The position numbers and the translations under genes are program-made. The notes under the pieces are model-generated. The model did not search any database and was not told the origin of the DNA. It saw only the letters and a program-made list of their open reading frames with translations. Shown one piece after another: positions 8,130-16,668 of a stretch of DNA of 64,000 nucleotides (within the stretch, counting starts at the first letter, position 1; each line of letters begins with the position of its first letter). Source of the stretch: Burkholderia sp. Ac-20365 (lineage in GTDB: Bacteria > Pseudomonadota > Gammaproteobacteria > Burkholderiales > Burkholderiaceae); contig NZ_JAAGPI010000047.1 in assembly GCF_017104715.1 (NCBI RefSeq), positions 1-64,000 of the forward strand, given 5' to 3'.

Positions 8130-9077
8130 TCACACCGACCCGATCTTTCCGTCGCGCCGCTGCCGTGCAAACACGAACTTGAGCCACTCGCGTCCATTGA
8201 CCAGCAGCATGCCGGCCAGCACGAACGCCGAGCCCGCGAGGAAGGTCGGATCGAGCCGTTCGTGCAGCAGCAGCGCGCCAAGCGCGACGCCGAACATCGG
8301 CGCCATGAACGACAGCACGCCAAGCCGCGACGCAAGATACACCCTTAGCAGATAGAACCACGCGACATAGCTGAAAAAGCAGACGACGAGTGCCTGAAAG
8401 CCGAGGCTCGCCCACACCAGCGTATTGCCATGAAACGCGGACTGGCCGGACAGGAACGCAAACGGCAACAGTACGATAAAGGCCCATACGAGCTGGATGA
8501 ACAGCGTCTGCGTGGCGGGCGCTTCACTCAGACGCGTCGCGCGGACGATAACGGTCGTCACGCCCCACGCAGCCCCTGCGCACAGACCGAGCAGATCGCC
8601 CAGCATCCAGTTCGGCGCCGATGAACTCGCGCCACGCCCCGCGCCCGGCCCGACAAAGGTAATCACAATGCCGACGAATGCGATAGCAATACCCGACCAC
8701 TGCATGCGCGTCAGGCGCTCGGAGGGCAGCGCGAGTTGCAGGCCAATGGCGGCGAACATCGGCGCGGTGTAAATGAAGACGGCCATGTGCGACGCCGTGG
8801 TGTAGCGCAAACCTTCGGCGATGAACAGAAACTCGGCCGCAAACAGCAACCCGACCAGCGTTCCCGGCCCGAGCGCAACACCCTTGAGCCATGTATCCCG
8901 CACGATCAGACGGCCGAACACCCACACCAGCACGGCGGCAACCCCGGAGCGCAGCGAGACCTGAAGCATTGGCGCGACATCGGCCGCAATCGATTTCATC
9001 GCCGCCTGTTGCAGTCCCCATATCAGGCACAGCAGCACCATGCTTGAAACGGCGAAGCCGTCCAGAGTCTTTCTCAT
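8130..9077 (-). CDS. EamA/DMT-family transporter
   Basis: A 315-residue ten-helix drug/metabolite transporter made of two EamA repeats, roughly residues 10-145 and 160-295. Hydrophobic segments such as SMVLLCLIWGLQQAA and GLLFAAEFLFIAEGLRYTT mark the first repeat. Family members export amino acids, metabolites or drugs, and the substrate cannot be inferred. The frame is open for 35 further codons, but the ATG at 9077 begins the first transmembrane helix as in homologues. An eight-base inverted repeat lies in the leader. Confidence 0.83.
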   Translation of the reverse strand: MRKTLDGFAVSSMVLLCLIWGLQQAAMKSIAADVAPMLQVSLRSGVAAVLVWVFGRLIVRDTWLKGVALGPGTLVGLLFAAEFLFIAEGLRYTTASHMAVFIYTAPMFAAIGLQLALPSERLTRMQWSGIAIAFVGIVITFVGPGAGRGASSSAPNWMLGDLLGLCAGAAWGVTTVIVRATRLSEAPATQTLFIQLVWAFIVLLPFAFLSGQSAFHGNTLVWASLGFQALVVCFFSYVAWFYLLRVYLASRLGVLSFMAPMFGVALGALLLHERLDPTFLAGSAFVLAGMLLVNGREWLKFVFARQRRDGKIGSV

Positions 9078-9110
9078 TGAGTTATTCGCCAGCACGTCTT
9101 TGCGCGAAAG

Positions 9111-9132
9111 CGCCCGTTCCGTATAACGGGCG
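9111..9132. other. Inverted repeat upstream of the EamA gene
   Basis: CGCCCGTT and its exact complement are separated by six bases, 34 bases before the transporter start codon. It could be an operator or a leader hairpin; nothing else supports a specific role. Confidence 0.35.
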
Positions 9133-9233
9133 TGAGTCGCGTGGATAGAAACTGCGCGGCGGGTAAGTGCGTCGACGGCCAAGGAATGCCGTCAGGACGA
9201 ATCGTGTCGACCCAGATAGTGGAAGCGCTCACC

Positions 9234-9294
9234 GCGCGCAAGGCATTCGATTCTGGACGATTTGGACGGTGTTGTCGAATGCCTTACAGCGCGC
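9234..9294. terminator. Large inverted repeat between the EamA and DUF1269 genes
   Basis: AAGGCATTCGA (9240-9250) pairs perfectly with 9275-9285, and flanking GCGCGC blocks (9234-9239 and 9289-9294) extend the dyad. The 24-base interior contains two GGACG-type repeats. It starts 11 bases beyond the stop codon of the minus-strand DUF1269 gene, so a terminator or RNA-stabilising hairpin is the simplest reading. The long loop and absence of a U-tract are atypical. Confidence 0.45.
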
Positions 9295-9304
9295 AATGGG
9301 TTTG

Positions 9305-9814
9305 CTAAGGAAAGATCGGCGTAGTCGGCTCCGCGCCTTCGAGATCGGCGCGCGGCACATGCTGCGCGATCAGTTCTTCGATCTCATGTTCGCGCGATCC
9401 CGGCACGTCCGCCATGATGAGCAACTGCCCTTCGCGTATCGCTTCGCGGAAGCGCTCAAGCTGCGTATTCGGCTCGTTCACGCCGATCATGGTGGCCGTC
9501 CACGCGCCGAAACCGGCGCCCGTCAACGTCAGCATCACCACCGCGCCGCCCGCGATGGCAAGTTGCGCAGGCGGAAATGCGAGCGCCACGAGGCCCAGCA
9601 GCGCGCCCGTGGCGCCGCCGAGCGCCACGCCGCGCTCCAAAGCATGCACGACGTCGCTGCTCTGCAGCAAAGACGCTTGCGGCAACTGTTCGAGGGTGAC
9701 GCTGTGATTTGCGAGCACATGAATGTGCCGCCAGGTGATCCGCGCGCACAGCAGGTCATCGACGATGGCCTTTGCTGTGGTCGTGTCGGGGGCGAGAAAA
9801 TAAAGGCGTCTCAT
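9305..9814 (-). CDS. DUF1269-like small membrane protein
   Basis: A 169-residue protein with an N-terminal alpha/beta stretch (MRRLYFLAPDTTTAKAIVDD) and a central glycine-rich hydrophobic pair of helices (residues about 62-110, with GVALGGATGALLGLVALAF). The acidic C-terminal part contains MADVPGSREHEIEELI. This matches the DUF1269/general-stress-like membrane proteins common in Burkholderiales. GGAGA lies six bases before the ATG. The function is unknown; the family is usually discussed in connection with stress or membrane integrity. No operon partner is apparent. Confidence 0.75.
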   Translation of the reverse strand: MRRLYFLAPDTTTAKAIVDDLLCARITWRHIHVLANHSVTLEQLPQASLLQSSDVVHALERGVALGGATGALLGLVALAFPPAQLAIAGGAVVMLTLTGAGFGAWTATMIGVNEPNTQLERFREAIREGQLLIMADVPGSREHEIEELIAQHVPRADLEGAEPTTPIFP

Positions 9815-9942
9815 ATCGGCTCTCCGTCAGATGGCGGGTGTCCGCAACGGGGCGATGCCTTTAATCGTACGCCTGATTGGGCTGTTCAGCGGGCTGCGCT
9901 CATATGTTGTCGCGCATATGGCGCAGTGCCGCAATGCAACAA

Positions 9943-10194
9943 TCAGCTATGTCCCGTCACGAATTTCTTCGTTGCGTGATAACCGTGCTTGCTCGCGTCG
10001 GCAACGGCATGGCCCGCCGACTTCGCGCCGCGTCCGATCGCATGCACGCCGTCGCGAACGGCGTGCCCGGTCTCCCGGCCCGCGGTCTTGGCGTCGGTCT
10101 TGAACTGGTGGGCGCCGCTCGCGAGGCTCGCGTGCGCCAACGGGCTGGCCATGGCAAGCACGGCCACGATGATGGAAATTTTGCGCGTGTTCAT
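9943..10194 (-). CDS. Small exported basic/amphipathic protein
   Basis: An 83-residue protein with a Sec signal peptide (KISIIVAVLAMASPLAHA). The mature region is rich in His, Lys, Ala and Gly with repeated AGxxxGHAVxDG-like units. I do not recognise a named family, but very similar short periplasmic proteins occur in Burkholderia. The upstream in-frame ATG at 10221 would place polar residues before the signal peptide, so 10194 is preferred. The repeated amphipathic pattern suggests membrane or nucleic-acid association, which is only inference. Confidence 0.65.
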   Translation of the reverse strand: MNTRKISIIVAVLAMASPLAHASLASGAHQFKTDAKTAGRETGHAVRDGVHAIGRGAKSAGHAVADASKHGYHATKKFVTGHS

Positions 10195-10380
10195 GCCCCT
10201 GATTTTCCCATATCGGGTCATTGCAAACTTTTCGACTTTGTATCGCGATGTTTCGGCATTGGGCTATCCAACGATCCGCTTACATCAGCGGCTTTCGCTC
10301 GCGTGCGCTTGCGTCTAGGCTAGAACAAGCGCAATACACATCTTCACCGGCGTTCTGCCGCACACGGAGCGAGGCCCGCC

Positions 10381-10866
10381 ATGCAATTGTCCGCCGTTAC
10401 CGTCGTCAAGCCCGAAGCGACCAACTTCATACTCGGGCAATCCCATTTCATCAAGACTGTCGAGGATATTCACGAAGCGCTGGTTGGCGCCGTGCCCGGC
10501 ATCAAGTTCGGACTCGCATTCTGCGAAGCGTCCGGCAAGCGGCTCGTGCGGCGCTCCGGCAACGATGACGGGCTGATCGACATGGCCAGCCAGAACGCGA
10601 TGAATGTCTCGGCCGGACATAGCTTCTTCGTGTTTCTCGGCGACGGCTTTTTTCCCGTCAACGTGTTGAATACGCTGAAGAGTGTGCCCGAGGTGTGCCG
10701 CATCTTCTGCGCGACGGCCAACCCCGTCGAGGTGCTGGTTGCGGAAACGGATCAGGGACGCGGCATCGTGGGTGTAATCGACGGCTTCTCGCCGCTTGGC
10801 GTCGAAAGCGCGGAAGACGTGCAATGGCGCAAAGACCTGTTACGCACGATCGGCTATAAACTCTGA
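10381..10866 (+). CDS. Adenosine-specific kinase family protein
   Basis: A 161-residue protein matching the compact PF04008-type family along its whole length: VVKPEATNFILGQSHFIKTV near the start, GIKFGLAFCEASGKRLVR, then NVLNTLKSVPEVCRIFCATAN and GRGIVGVIDGFSPLGVE. Structural work on archaeal members gave the name adenosine-specific kinase; the bacterial role is poorly defined. It is 26 bases upstream of an Ap4A phosphorylase gene, so both probably act on adenine nucleotides from a common transcript. The ATG is at the N-terminus of the conserved region. Confidence 0.82.
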   Translation: MQLSAVTVVKPEATNFILGQSHFIKTVEDIHEALVGAVPGIKFGLAFCEASGKRLVRRSGNDDGLIDMASQNAMNVSAGHSFFVFLGDGFFPVNVLNTLKSVPEVCRIFCATANPVEVLVAETDQGRGIVGVIDGFSPLGVESAEDVQWRKDLLRTIGYKL

Positions 10867-10892
10867 CGCAACCAATCTTCGCATCTGGAACG

Positions 10893-11795
10893 ATGGATCA
10901 TTTGCGCCTGACTGCTGGAACGTTATGGGCCGCCATAGAACGGCAGACTGAACACGCGCTGCGTTGCGGCGCGCTGCAACCTATCGATACCGTTCAGACC
11001 GTCATCGAAAGCGTCGGCGTGCGGTTCGTCGTACGGCAAGTGTCGAGCCTCACGCGCAAGGAACAGCAACGCGAGCAGGCGCGCAAGCTTCAGACACAGG
11101 ATCGGCCCGCAGCGAACCCGTTCCTGCCGTACGAGCCCGATCTGTTCGTCGCTGATATCTCCGACACGCATCTCGCCTTGCTCAACAAGTTCAACGTGAT
11201 CGACCATCATCTGCTGATCGTCACGCGTGATTTTCAGCGCCAGGAAGCGCTGCTCACGCTTGCGGACTTTGAAGCGCTGATGGCTTGCATGCGCGAATTC
11301 GACGGCATTGGTTTCTACAATGGCGGGCCTGAAGCTGGCGCGAGCCAGCCGCACAAGCATCTGCAGATCGTGCCGCTGCCGCTTGGCGACCCGGCGGACG
11401 CGGCCGTACCGGTTGAGCACCTGTTGGCGCAGGCCTGCGTCGAAGGGCATAGGGTGCCCGGTTTTCCGTTTCGGCATGCGTTTGCGCGTATTGCGCTCGA
11501 CCGCGCCGATGCCGCTCACGCCGCGCTTTCCTGCTACCGCACGCTGCTAGATTCAGCAGGCCTGGGCGCGATCGATGTTGATGGCGAATCGTGCCAGGCG
11601 TCTCCATACAACCTGCTTGTCACGCGCCGCTGGATGCTGGTCGTGCCGAGATCCGCGGAACGTGTTGACGGAATCTCGGTGAACGCGCTCGGCTATGCAG
11701 GCTCGCTGTTCGTACGCGACGCGGTGCATAGGGCGTTGATCGAGCGGCTCGGCCCGATGACCGTGTTGCAGCGTGCGGGCGTACCCCGTCCGTAA
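10893..11795 (+). CDS. ATP adenylyltransferase (Ap4A phosphorylase)
   Basis: A 300-residue HIT-superfamily enzyme that phosphorolyses diadenosine tetraphosphate to ATP and ADP. The GalT-like branch motif NGGPEAGASQPHKHLQ lies at 143-158, with His154 and His156 as the catalytic pair and Gln158 completing the HxHxQ. The N-terminal ATP_transf segment contains NPFLPYEPDLFVADIS and LNKFNVIDHHLLIVTR. Length and motif order match yeast Apa1/Apa2-like bacterial homologues rather than small HIT hydrolases. Pairing with the adenosine kinase family gene points to alarmone or adenine-nucleotide homeostasis. Confidence 0.88.
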   Translation: MDHLRLTAGTLWAAIERQTEHALRCGALQPIDTVQTVIESVGVRFVVRQVSSLTRKEQQREQARKLQTQDRPAANPFLPYEPDLFVADISDTHLALLNKFNVIDHHLLIVTRDFQRQEALLTLADFEALMACMREFDGIGFYNGGPEAGASQPHKHLQIVPLPLGDPADAAVPVEHLLAQACVEGHRVPGFPFRHAFARIALDRADAAHAALSCYRTLLDSAGLGAIDVDGESCQASPYNLLVTRRWMLVVPRSAERVDGISVNALGYAGSLFVRDAVHRALIERLGPMTVLQRAGVPRP

Positions 11796-11909
11796 TAGGA
11801 TCGTCCTATGACTGGCACATGAAACTGGTATTTCCGCCCTATTCCTGCTTCACCTAAAGTCTCCATATCGAGAACGAACGCGCTGGCACAGCCGGCGACG
11901 GAGACGAGC

Positions 11910-12752
11910 ATGAACTCGCAGTCCGCTGCAACCGATACGCATTGCGTGATCGCCGCCGATATCGTCGTGCCCACTTCGGCTGTCGCGATGAGCGCCACGC
12001 TCGACTACGACACCCCGCCTCTTCCCGGCGACGCGCTTCCCCTTCTCTGGCACTGGATCTTCTTCCGCCCCACGGTCCCGCAATCGCAGATTGGCGAAGA
12101 TGGCCATCCGAAGAAAGGTGGCTTTCTTCCCGATCTTGGCTTGCCGCGTCGCATGTGGGCGGGCGGCCGCTTGCGTTTTCATGCGCCGCTCACGGTAGGC
12201 AGCGCGATCACGCGCGAATCGTCGATCCTGAACATCAGCGAAAAGGAAGGCCGTACCGGCAAGCTCGGCTTCGTGACCGTGAATCACAAGGTCTATTGCG
12301 AAGGCACGCTCGCGATCGACGAAGAACATGACATCGTGTACCGCGCGCCGGCCGTGCCAGGCACGCCCGCTCCAGCACCGACAGCCGCGCCCGAGGCGGC
12401 GCAGTGGCACAGGCAGATCGTCCCGGACGAAGTGCTGATGTTCCGCTACTCGGCGCTGACCTTCAACGTGCATCGCATTCACTACGACAAGACCTACGTG
12501 ACTGAAGTGGAAGGCTATCCGAACCTCGTCGTGCACGGACCGCTGATCGCCACGCTATTGATGGACCTGTTACGCAGGCATGCGCCTGACGCGACAGTGC
12601 GCGAATTCTCGTACAAGGCGCTGCGTCCGAGCTTTATGGGCAACACGCTGCATCTGTGCGGCCAGCCGTCGGCGGATGGAAAGACTGTCGAACTCTGGTC
12701 GAAAGATCACGAAGGCTGGCTGACCATGACCGCACGCGCCACGCTCGCCTGA
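11910..12752 (+). CDS. MaoC-type hydratase, probable itaconyl/mesaconyl-CoA hydratase
   Basis: A 280-residue double-hotdog hydratase of the HTD2/Meh type. The C-terminal hotdog carries the hydratase-2 signature FNVHRIHYDKTY (from residue 185) followed by EGYPNLVVHGPL, which contains the catalytic Asp and His. The N-terminal half holds HWIFFRPTVPQSQIGEDGHP. In Pseudomonas aeruginosa the itaconyl-CoA hydratase Ich (PA0878) has this architecture and also precedes an acyl-CoA dehydrogenase gene, as here. It is first in a row with 12786, 13964 and 15261. I infer hydration of an unsaturated dicarboxyl-CoA, with itaconyl-CoA the leading candidate and mesaconyl-C4-CoA the alternative. Confidence 0.8.
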   Translation: MNSQSAATDTHCVIAADIVVPTSAVAMSATLDYDTPPLPGDALPLLWHWIFFRPTVPQSQIGEDGHPKKGGFLPDLGLPRRMWAGGRLRFHAPLTVGSAITRESSILNISEKEGRTGKLGFVTVNHKVYCEGTLAIDEEHDIVYRAPAVPGTPAPAPTAAPEAAQWHRQIVPDEVLMFRYSALTFNVHRIHYDKTYVTEVEGYPNLVVHGPLIATLLMDLLRRHAPDATVREFSYKALRPSFMGNTLHLCGQPSADGKTVELWSKDHEGWLTMTARATLA

Positions 12753-12785
12753 TTCCGCAATCTAGCAACCGCATTCGATTTCAAC

Positions 12786-13949
12786 ATGATCCATACCGTT
12801 ACCGATCCGTTTCAGGACATCCGCGAAGCCGTTCGCGATCTTTGCGCGCAATTCCCGGCCGAGTACTTTCGCAAGGTGGATGAAGAACGCGGCTACCCCG
12901 AAGCCTTCGTCGATGCGCTAACGAAAGCGGGCTGGCTCGCCGCCTTGATCCCGCAAGAATACGGCGGCTCGGGGCTGGGGCTGACGGAAGCGTCCGTCAT
13001 CATGGAAGAAATCAACCGCTCGGGCGGCAACTCGGGCGCGTGCCACGGCCAGATGTACAACATGGGCACGCTGCTGCGCCATGGCTCGGACGAACAGAAG
13101 CGTCTGTATCTGCCGAAGATTGCGAGCGGCGAACTGCGCCTGCAATCGATGGGTGTCACCGAGCCGACCACCGGCACCGACACGACGAAAATCAAAACAA
13201 CGGCTGTTCGCAAAGGCGACCGCTATGTCGTCAACGGACAAAAGGTGTGGATCTCGCGCGTCCAGCATTCCGACCTGATGATCCTGCTCGCGCGCACCAC
13301 ACCGCTTTCCGACGTCACGAAGAAAAGCGAAGGCATGTCGATCTTCATCGTCGACCTTCGCGAAGCGATCGGCCACGGCATGACGGTGCGTCCCATTCCC
13401 AACATGGTCAATCACGAGACCAACGAACTGTTCTTCGACAACCTCGAGATTCCCGCCGACAACCTGATCGGCGAAGAAGGCATGGGCTTCAAGTACATCC
13501 TGGACGGACTGAATGCCGAGCGTACGCTGATCGCAGCCGAATGCATCGGCGACGGTTACTGGTTCATCGACAAGGTGTCGCAGTACGTGAAGGACCGCGT
13601 CGTGTTCGGCCGCCCGATCGGCCAGAACCAGGGCGTGCAGTTTCCGATTGCACGCTCTTACGTCAACATCGAAGCGGCGAACCTGATGCGCTTCGAGGCC
13701 GCGCGCCGCTTCGACGCGCACGAGCCATGCGGCGCGCAAGCCAACATGGCGAAGCTGCTCGCCGCCGATGCATCGTGGGAAGCAGCCAATGCCTGCCTGC
13801 AGTTTCATGGCGGCTTTGGCTTCGCGGCTGAATACGACGTCGAGCGCAAGTTCCGCGAGACGCGGCTCTATCAGGTCGCACCGATTTCGACGAACCTGAT
13901 TCTGTCGTACGTCGCCGAGCATATCCTCGGTCTGCCGCGTTCTTTCTGA
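12786..13949 (+). CDS. Acyl-CoA dehydrogenase
   Basis: A 387-residue FAD-dependent acyl-CoA dehydrogenase. The middle domain shows LQSMGVTEPTTGTDTTKIKT and YVVNGQKVWISRVQHSDLM (FAD and substrate contacts). The C-terminal helical domain has RVVFGRPIGQNQGVQFPIA and CLQFHGGFGFAAEYDVER (usual QxxGGxGY region, here HGGFGFA). Electrons would pass to ETF; etfBA genes are in this window at 25.0-26.7 kb. It starts 33 bases after the hydratase and ends 14 bases before the CoA-transferase. The homologous PA0879 sits at the same position in the P. aeruginosa itaconate locus, where its role is not essential to the core pathway. Confidence 0.88.
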   Translation: MIHTVTDPFQDIREAVRDLCAQFPAEYFRKVDEERGYPEAFVDALTKAGWLAALIPQEYGGSGLGLTEASVIMEEINRSGGNSGACHGQMYNMGTLLRHGSDEQKRLYLPKIASGELRLQSMGVTEPTTGTDTTKIKTTAVRKGDRYVVNGQKVWISRVQHSDLMILLARTTPLSDVTKKSEGMSIFIVDLREAIGHGMTVRPIPNMVNHETNELFFDNLEIPADNLIGEEGMGFKYILDGLNAERTLIAAECIGDGYWFIDKVSQYVKDRVVFGRPIGQNQGVQFPIARSYVNIEAANLMRFEAARRFDAHEPCGAQANMAKLLAADASWEAANACLQFHGGFGFAAEYDVERKFRETRLYQVAPISTNLILSYVAEHILGLPRSF

Positions 13950-13963
13950 CAGCGAGTTCGACT

Positions 13964-15142
13964 ATGCGTCCGCTACAAGGCATCAAGGTCGTCACGTTCG
14001 AACATGCGATCGCCGCGCCCTTCTGCACCCGCCAGCTCGCGGATCTCGGTGCGCGCGTCATCAAGGTCGAGCGACCCGGTGTGGGCGACTTCGCGCGCGG
14101 CTACGACGAGCGCGTGTCGGGACTCGCGTCGCATTTCGTGTGGACGAACCGCTCGAAGGAAAGCATCACGCTAGACGTCAAGCAGCCGCAGGCGCTCGAC
14201 ATCGTGCACAAACTGCTCGCCGACGCTGACGTGTTCGTGCAGAACCTCGCACCCGGCGCGACGCAGCGCCTCGGTCTCGACTACGCGACGCTCAGCGAGA
14301 AGTACCCCAAGCTGATTGTTTGCGACATTTCCGGTTATGGACTGGATGGTCCCTATCGCGACAAGAAAGCTTATGACCTGTTGATCCAGAGCGAATCTGG
14401 CTTCCTGAGCATCACGGGTTCGGACGGCCAGCCGGCCAAAGCGGGTTGCTCCATCGCCGACATTGCAGCGGGCATGTACGGCTACACCAATATTCTCGCT
14501 GCACTGCTGGAACGCGCGCAGACGGGGCGCGGCAAGCATATCGATGTATCGATGCTCGAAAGCATGGTCGAGTGGATGGGTTATCCGCTCTACTACTCGA
14601 TCGACGGACAGACGCCGCCTGCTCAGGCTGGCGCCGCGCACGCAACCATCTTTCCGTATGGTCCGTTCATGGCCGGCGATGGCAAGACCGTGATGCTCGG
14701 CCTGCAAAACGAGCGTGAATGGAAGAACTTCTGCGAAACGGTGATCGCGCGTCCCGATCTGCTCGCGGACGAGCGTTTCGCTTCGAACAGCGGCCGTACA
14801 AAGCATCGAGAAGAACTTACACGGATCATCGTCGACGCGTTTTCCGGGCTGACAGCGGTGCAAGTGATCGAGCGCCTCGAAAAGGCCAGCATCGCGAATG
14901 CGCAGATGAACGACATGCACGACGTCTGGAACCACGAGCAACTGAAAGCGCGTCAACGCTGGACCCATGTGCAGACGGCCGCGGGCGAGATTCCCGCGCT
15001 GTATCCGCCCGGTGTGTCCGCCGACAGCGAACCGCGCATGGACGCCGTCCCGGCGCTCGGCGCGCATACGAACGCGATCCTGCAGGAACTCGGCTTCAGT
15101 CCATCGGAGGTGGAAGCGCTGCGTGCAGCCAAAGCCGTGTAG
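13964..15142 (+). CDS. Class III CoA-transferase (CaiB/BaiF), probable itaconate CoA-transferase
   Basis: A 392-residue family III CoA-transferase. The N-terminal domain starts GIKVVTFEHAIAAPFCTRQL with DLGARVIKVERPG. FVQNLAPGATQRLGLDY and VCDISGYGLDGPY precede the catalytic aspartate Asp138 in AYDLLIQSESG. The enzyme moves CoA between a donor such as succinyl-CoA and an acceptor acid through an aspartyl-CoA anhydride. Next to a MaoC hydratase, an acyl-CoA dehydrogenase and a dicarboxylate-like MFS importer, it fits activation of itaconate (ict role). Other short branched or dicarboxylic acids are possible acceptors. Confidence 0.86.
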   Translation: MRPLQGIKVVTFEHAIAAPFCTRQLADLGARVIKVERPGVGDFARGYDERVSGLASHFVWTNRSKESITLDVKQPQALDIVHKLLADADVFVQNLAPGATQRLGLDYATLSEKYPKLIVCDISGYGLDGPYRDKKAYDLLIQSESGFLSITGSDGQPAKAGCSIADIAAGMYGYTNILAALLERAQTGRGKHIDVSMLESMVEWMGYPLYYSIDGQTPPAQAGAAHATIFPYGPFMAGDGKTVMLGLQNEREWKNFCETVIARPDLLADERFASNSGRTKHREELTRIIVDAFSGLTAVQVIERLEKASIANAQMNDMHDVWNHEQLKARQRWTHVQTAAGEIPALYPPGVSADSEPRMDAVPALGAHTNAILQELGFSPSEVEALRAAKAV

Positions 15143-15260
15143 CAGAACGGCAAGCGCTCGAAGCGCCTTTCACACCATCCGGGCAATCACTTCAAAACAA
15201 TAGTGCCCGCCTTGCCCTCTTCCAATTGGCGGCAAGGCATCCAAACCAGGAGACAAACCT

Positions 15261-16655
15261 ATGTCAGTCAATGCCGCTGGCCGGCTGGACCGTCTGCCCA
15301 TTTGCCGCTTCCACTGGAAGATACTCGGCCTGATCGCGGGTGGCGCGTTTCTCGATGCATTCGACATCTATCTCGCCAACGGCTCCGTCGCGGCGATGGT
15401 CAAGGAGGGCTTCACCGATCTGCAGCACGGCGCGATGTTCGTGTCTGCGACCTTTGTCGGCATGATGCTCGGTGCGTATGCGGCGGGACACGTCGGCGAC
15501 CGGCTCGGACGGCGGTACTCGTATCAGTTGAATCTCGCGATCTTCGGCATCGCCTCGATTGCGGCCTGCTTCGCGCCGAATATCGAATGGCTGATCGGAT
15601 TGCGCTTCATCATGGGTATCGGGCTCGGCGCGGAACTGGTGGTCGCTGCCGGCACCCTCGCCGAATTCGTGCCGCCCGCGACGCGCGGCAAATGGGTGTC
15701 GCTGCTTGCGATCATCATCAACAGCGGACTCTTTGCGGCGCTTGCGGCGGGTTACTGGATCATTCCGAACCTCGGCTGGCGCTATATGTTTGCGATTGCG
15801 GGTGTCGGCGCGCTGGTGGTGTGGTTCCTGCGTCACCGGATGCCCGAGTCGCCGCGCTGGCTCGAATCGACGGGCAAGCTCGATGAAGCCGAAGCGACGT
15901 TGTCCGCGATCGAGCGTGAAGTGGAAGCGCGCGTCGGCAGCTTGCCGCCCGTGCAGCGCGTGGTCAATCTGAACGTCGGCGCGGTGCCGTTGCGCGCGCT
16001 GTTCGCGCCGGGCATGCGTGGACGTACCTGCGTCGCGGCGCTCACGGCAATTGCCGTCAACATCGGGCTGTACGGATTCATTGCGTGGCTGCCGACCTTC
16101 TTCGTCAGCGAAGGGTTGTCGATCGTCAAGTCGCTCGGCTTCGTGATGCTGATGTCGATCGGCTCACCTGTCGGTGGTCTCGTCGGATATCTGATTGCGG
16201 ACCGCATCGGCCGCGCGAAAGGCATCGTGCTCGCGGCGCTGGTGAGTATAGTGCTGGGCTGGATCTACGTGACGTTGCGCGAGCCGGCGCAGATCATCGT
16301 GGTCGGCTTCTGTCTGGTCACGACGATCTACACGATCACGACACTCGGCCTGTTCGGCTACATTCCCGAACTGTTCCCGACCGAAGTGCGCTTGCGCGGC
16401 ACGGGCGTCGCGGGCACGTGCGGACGCGCTGCGTCGATTGCAACGCCCTATCTTGCGCTGCTGCTGTACCAGCGTGTCGGCGTGTCCGGCGTGATTGCGA
16501 TGGTGAGCGTGATCTTCGCGGTGCTGTGCGTTGCGGTTCTCATACTTCGCGTCGAAACGAGCCGCCACGCGCTCGAAGACGTCGCACCGGGAACGGCCGA
16601 CGCCGCGTCGAATACCCAGGACCGCGATGCCGCGCGTGCGGCGGAGCATGCGTAA
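15261..16655 (+). CDS. MFS transporter (metabolite:H+ symporter type)
   Basis: A 464-residue 12-helix major facilitator protein. The N-terminal GGAFLDAFDIYLAN segment is the first helix of the aromatic-acid/sugar-porter-like symporters. GDRLGRRYS is loop 2-3 motif A, RFIMGIGLGAELV is in helix 4, PESPRWL lies after helix 6, and a second motif (DRIGRAKG) lies between helices 8 and 9. AGGAGA lies eight bases before the ATG. It is the last plus-strand gene of the hydratase/CoA-transferase cluster and probably imports its substrate. The C-terminal tail after about residue 440 is polar and Ala/Asp-rich. Confidence 0.85.
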   Translation: MSVNAAGRLDRLPICRFHWKILGLIAGGAFLDAFDIYLANGSVAAMVKEGFTDLQHGAMFVSATFVGMMLGAYAAGHVGDRLGRRYSYQLNLAIFGIASIAACFAPNIEWLIGLRFIMGIGLGAELVVAAGTLAEFVPPATRGKWVSLLAIIINSGLFAALAAGYWIIPNLGWRYMFAIAGVGALVVWFLRHRMPESPRWLESTGKLDEAEATLSAIEREVEARVGSLPPVQRVVNLNVGAVPLRALFAPGMRGRTCVAALTAIAVNIGLYGFIAWLPTFFVSEGLSIVKSLGFVMLMSIGSPVGGLVGYLIADRIGRAKGIVLAALVSIVLGWIYVTLREPAQIIVVGFCLVTTIYTITTLGLFGYIPELFPTEVRLRGTGVAGTCGRAASIATPYLALLLYQRVGVSGVIAMVSVIFAVLCVAVLILRVETSRHALEDVAPGTADAASNTQDRDAARAAEHA

Positions 16656-16668
16656 CTACGTGTGAATG

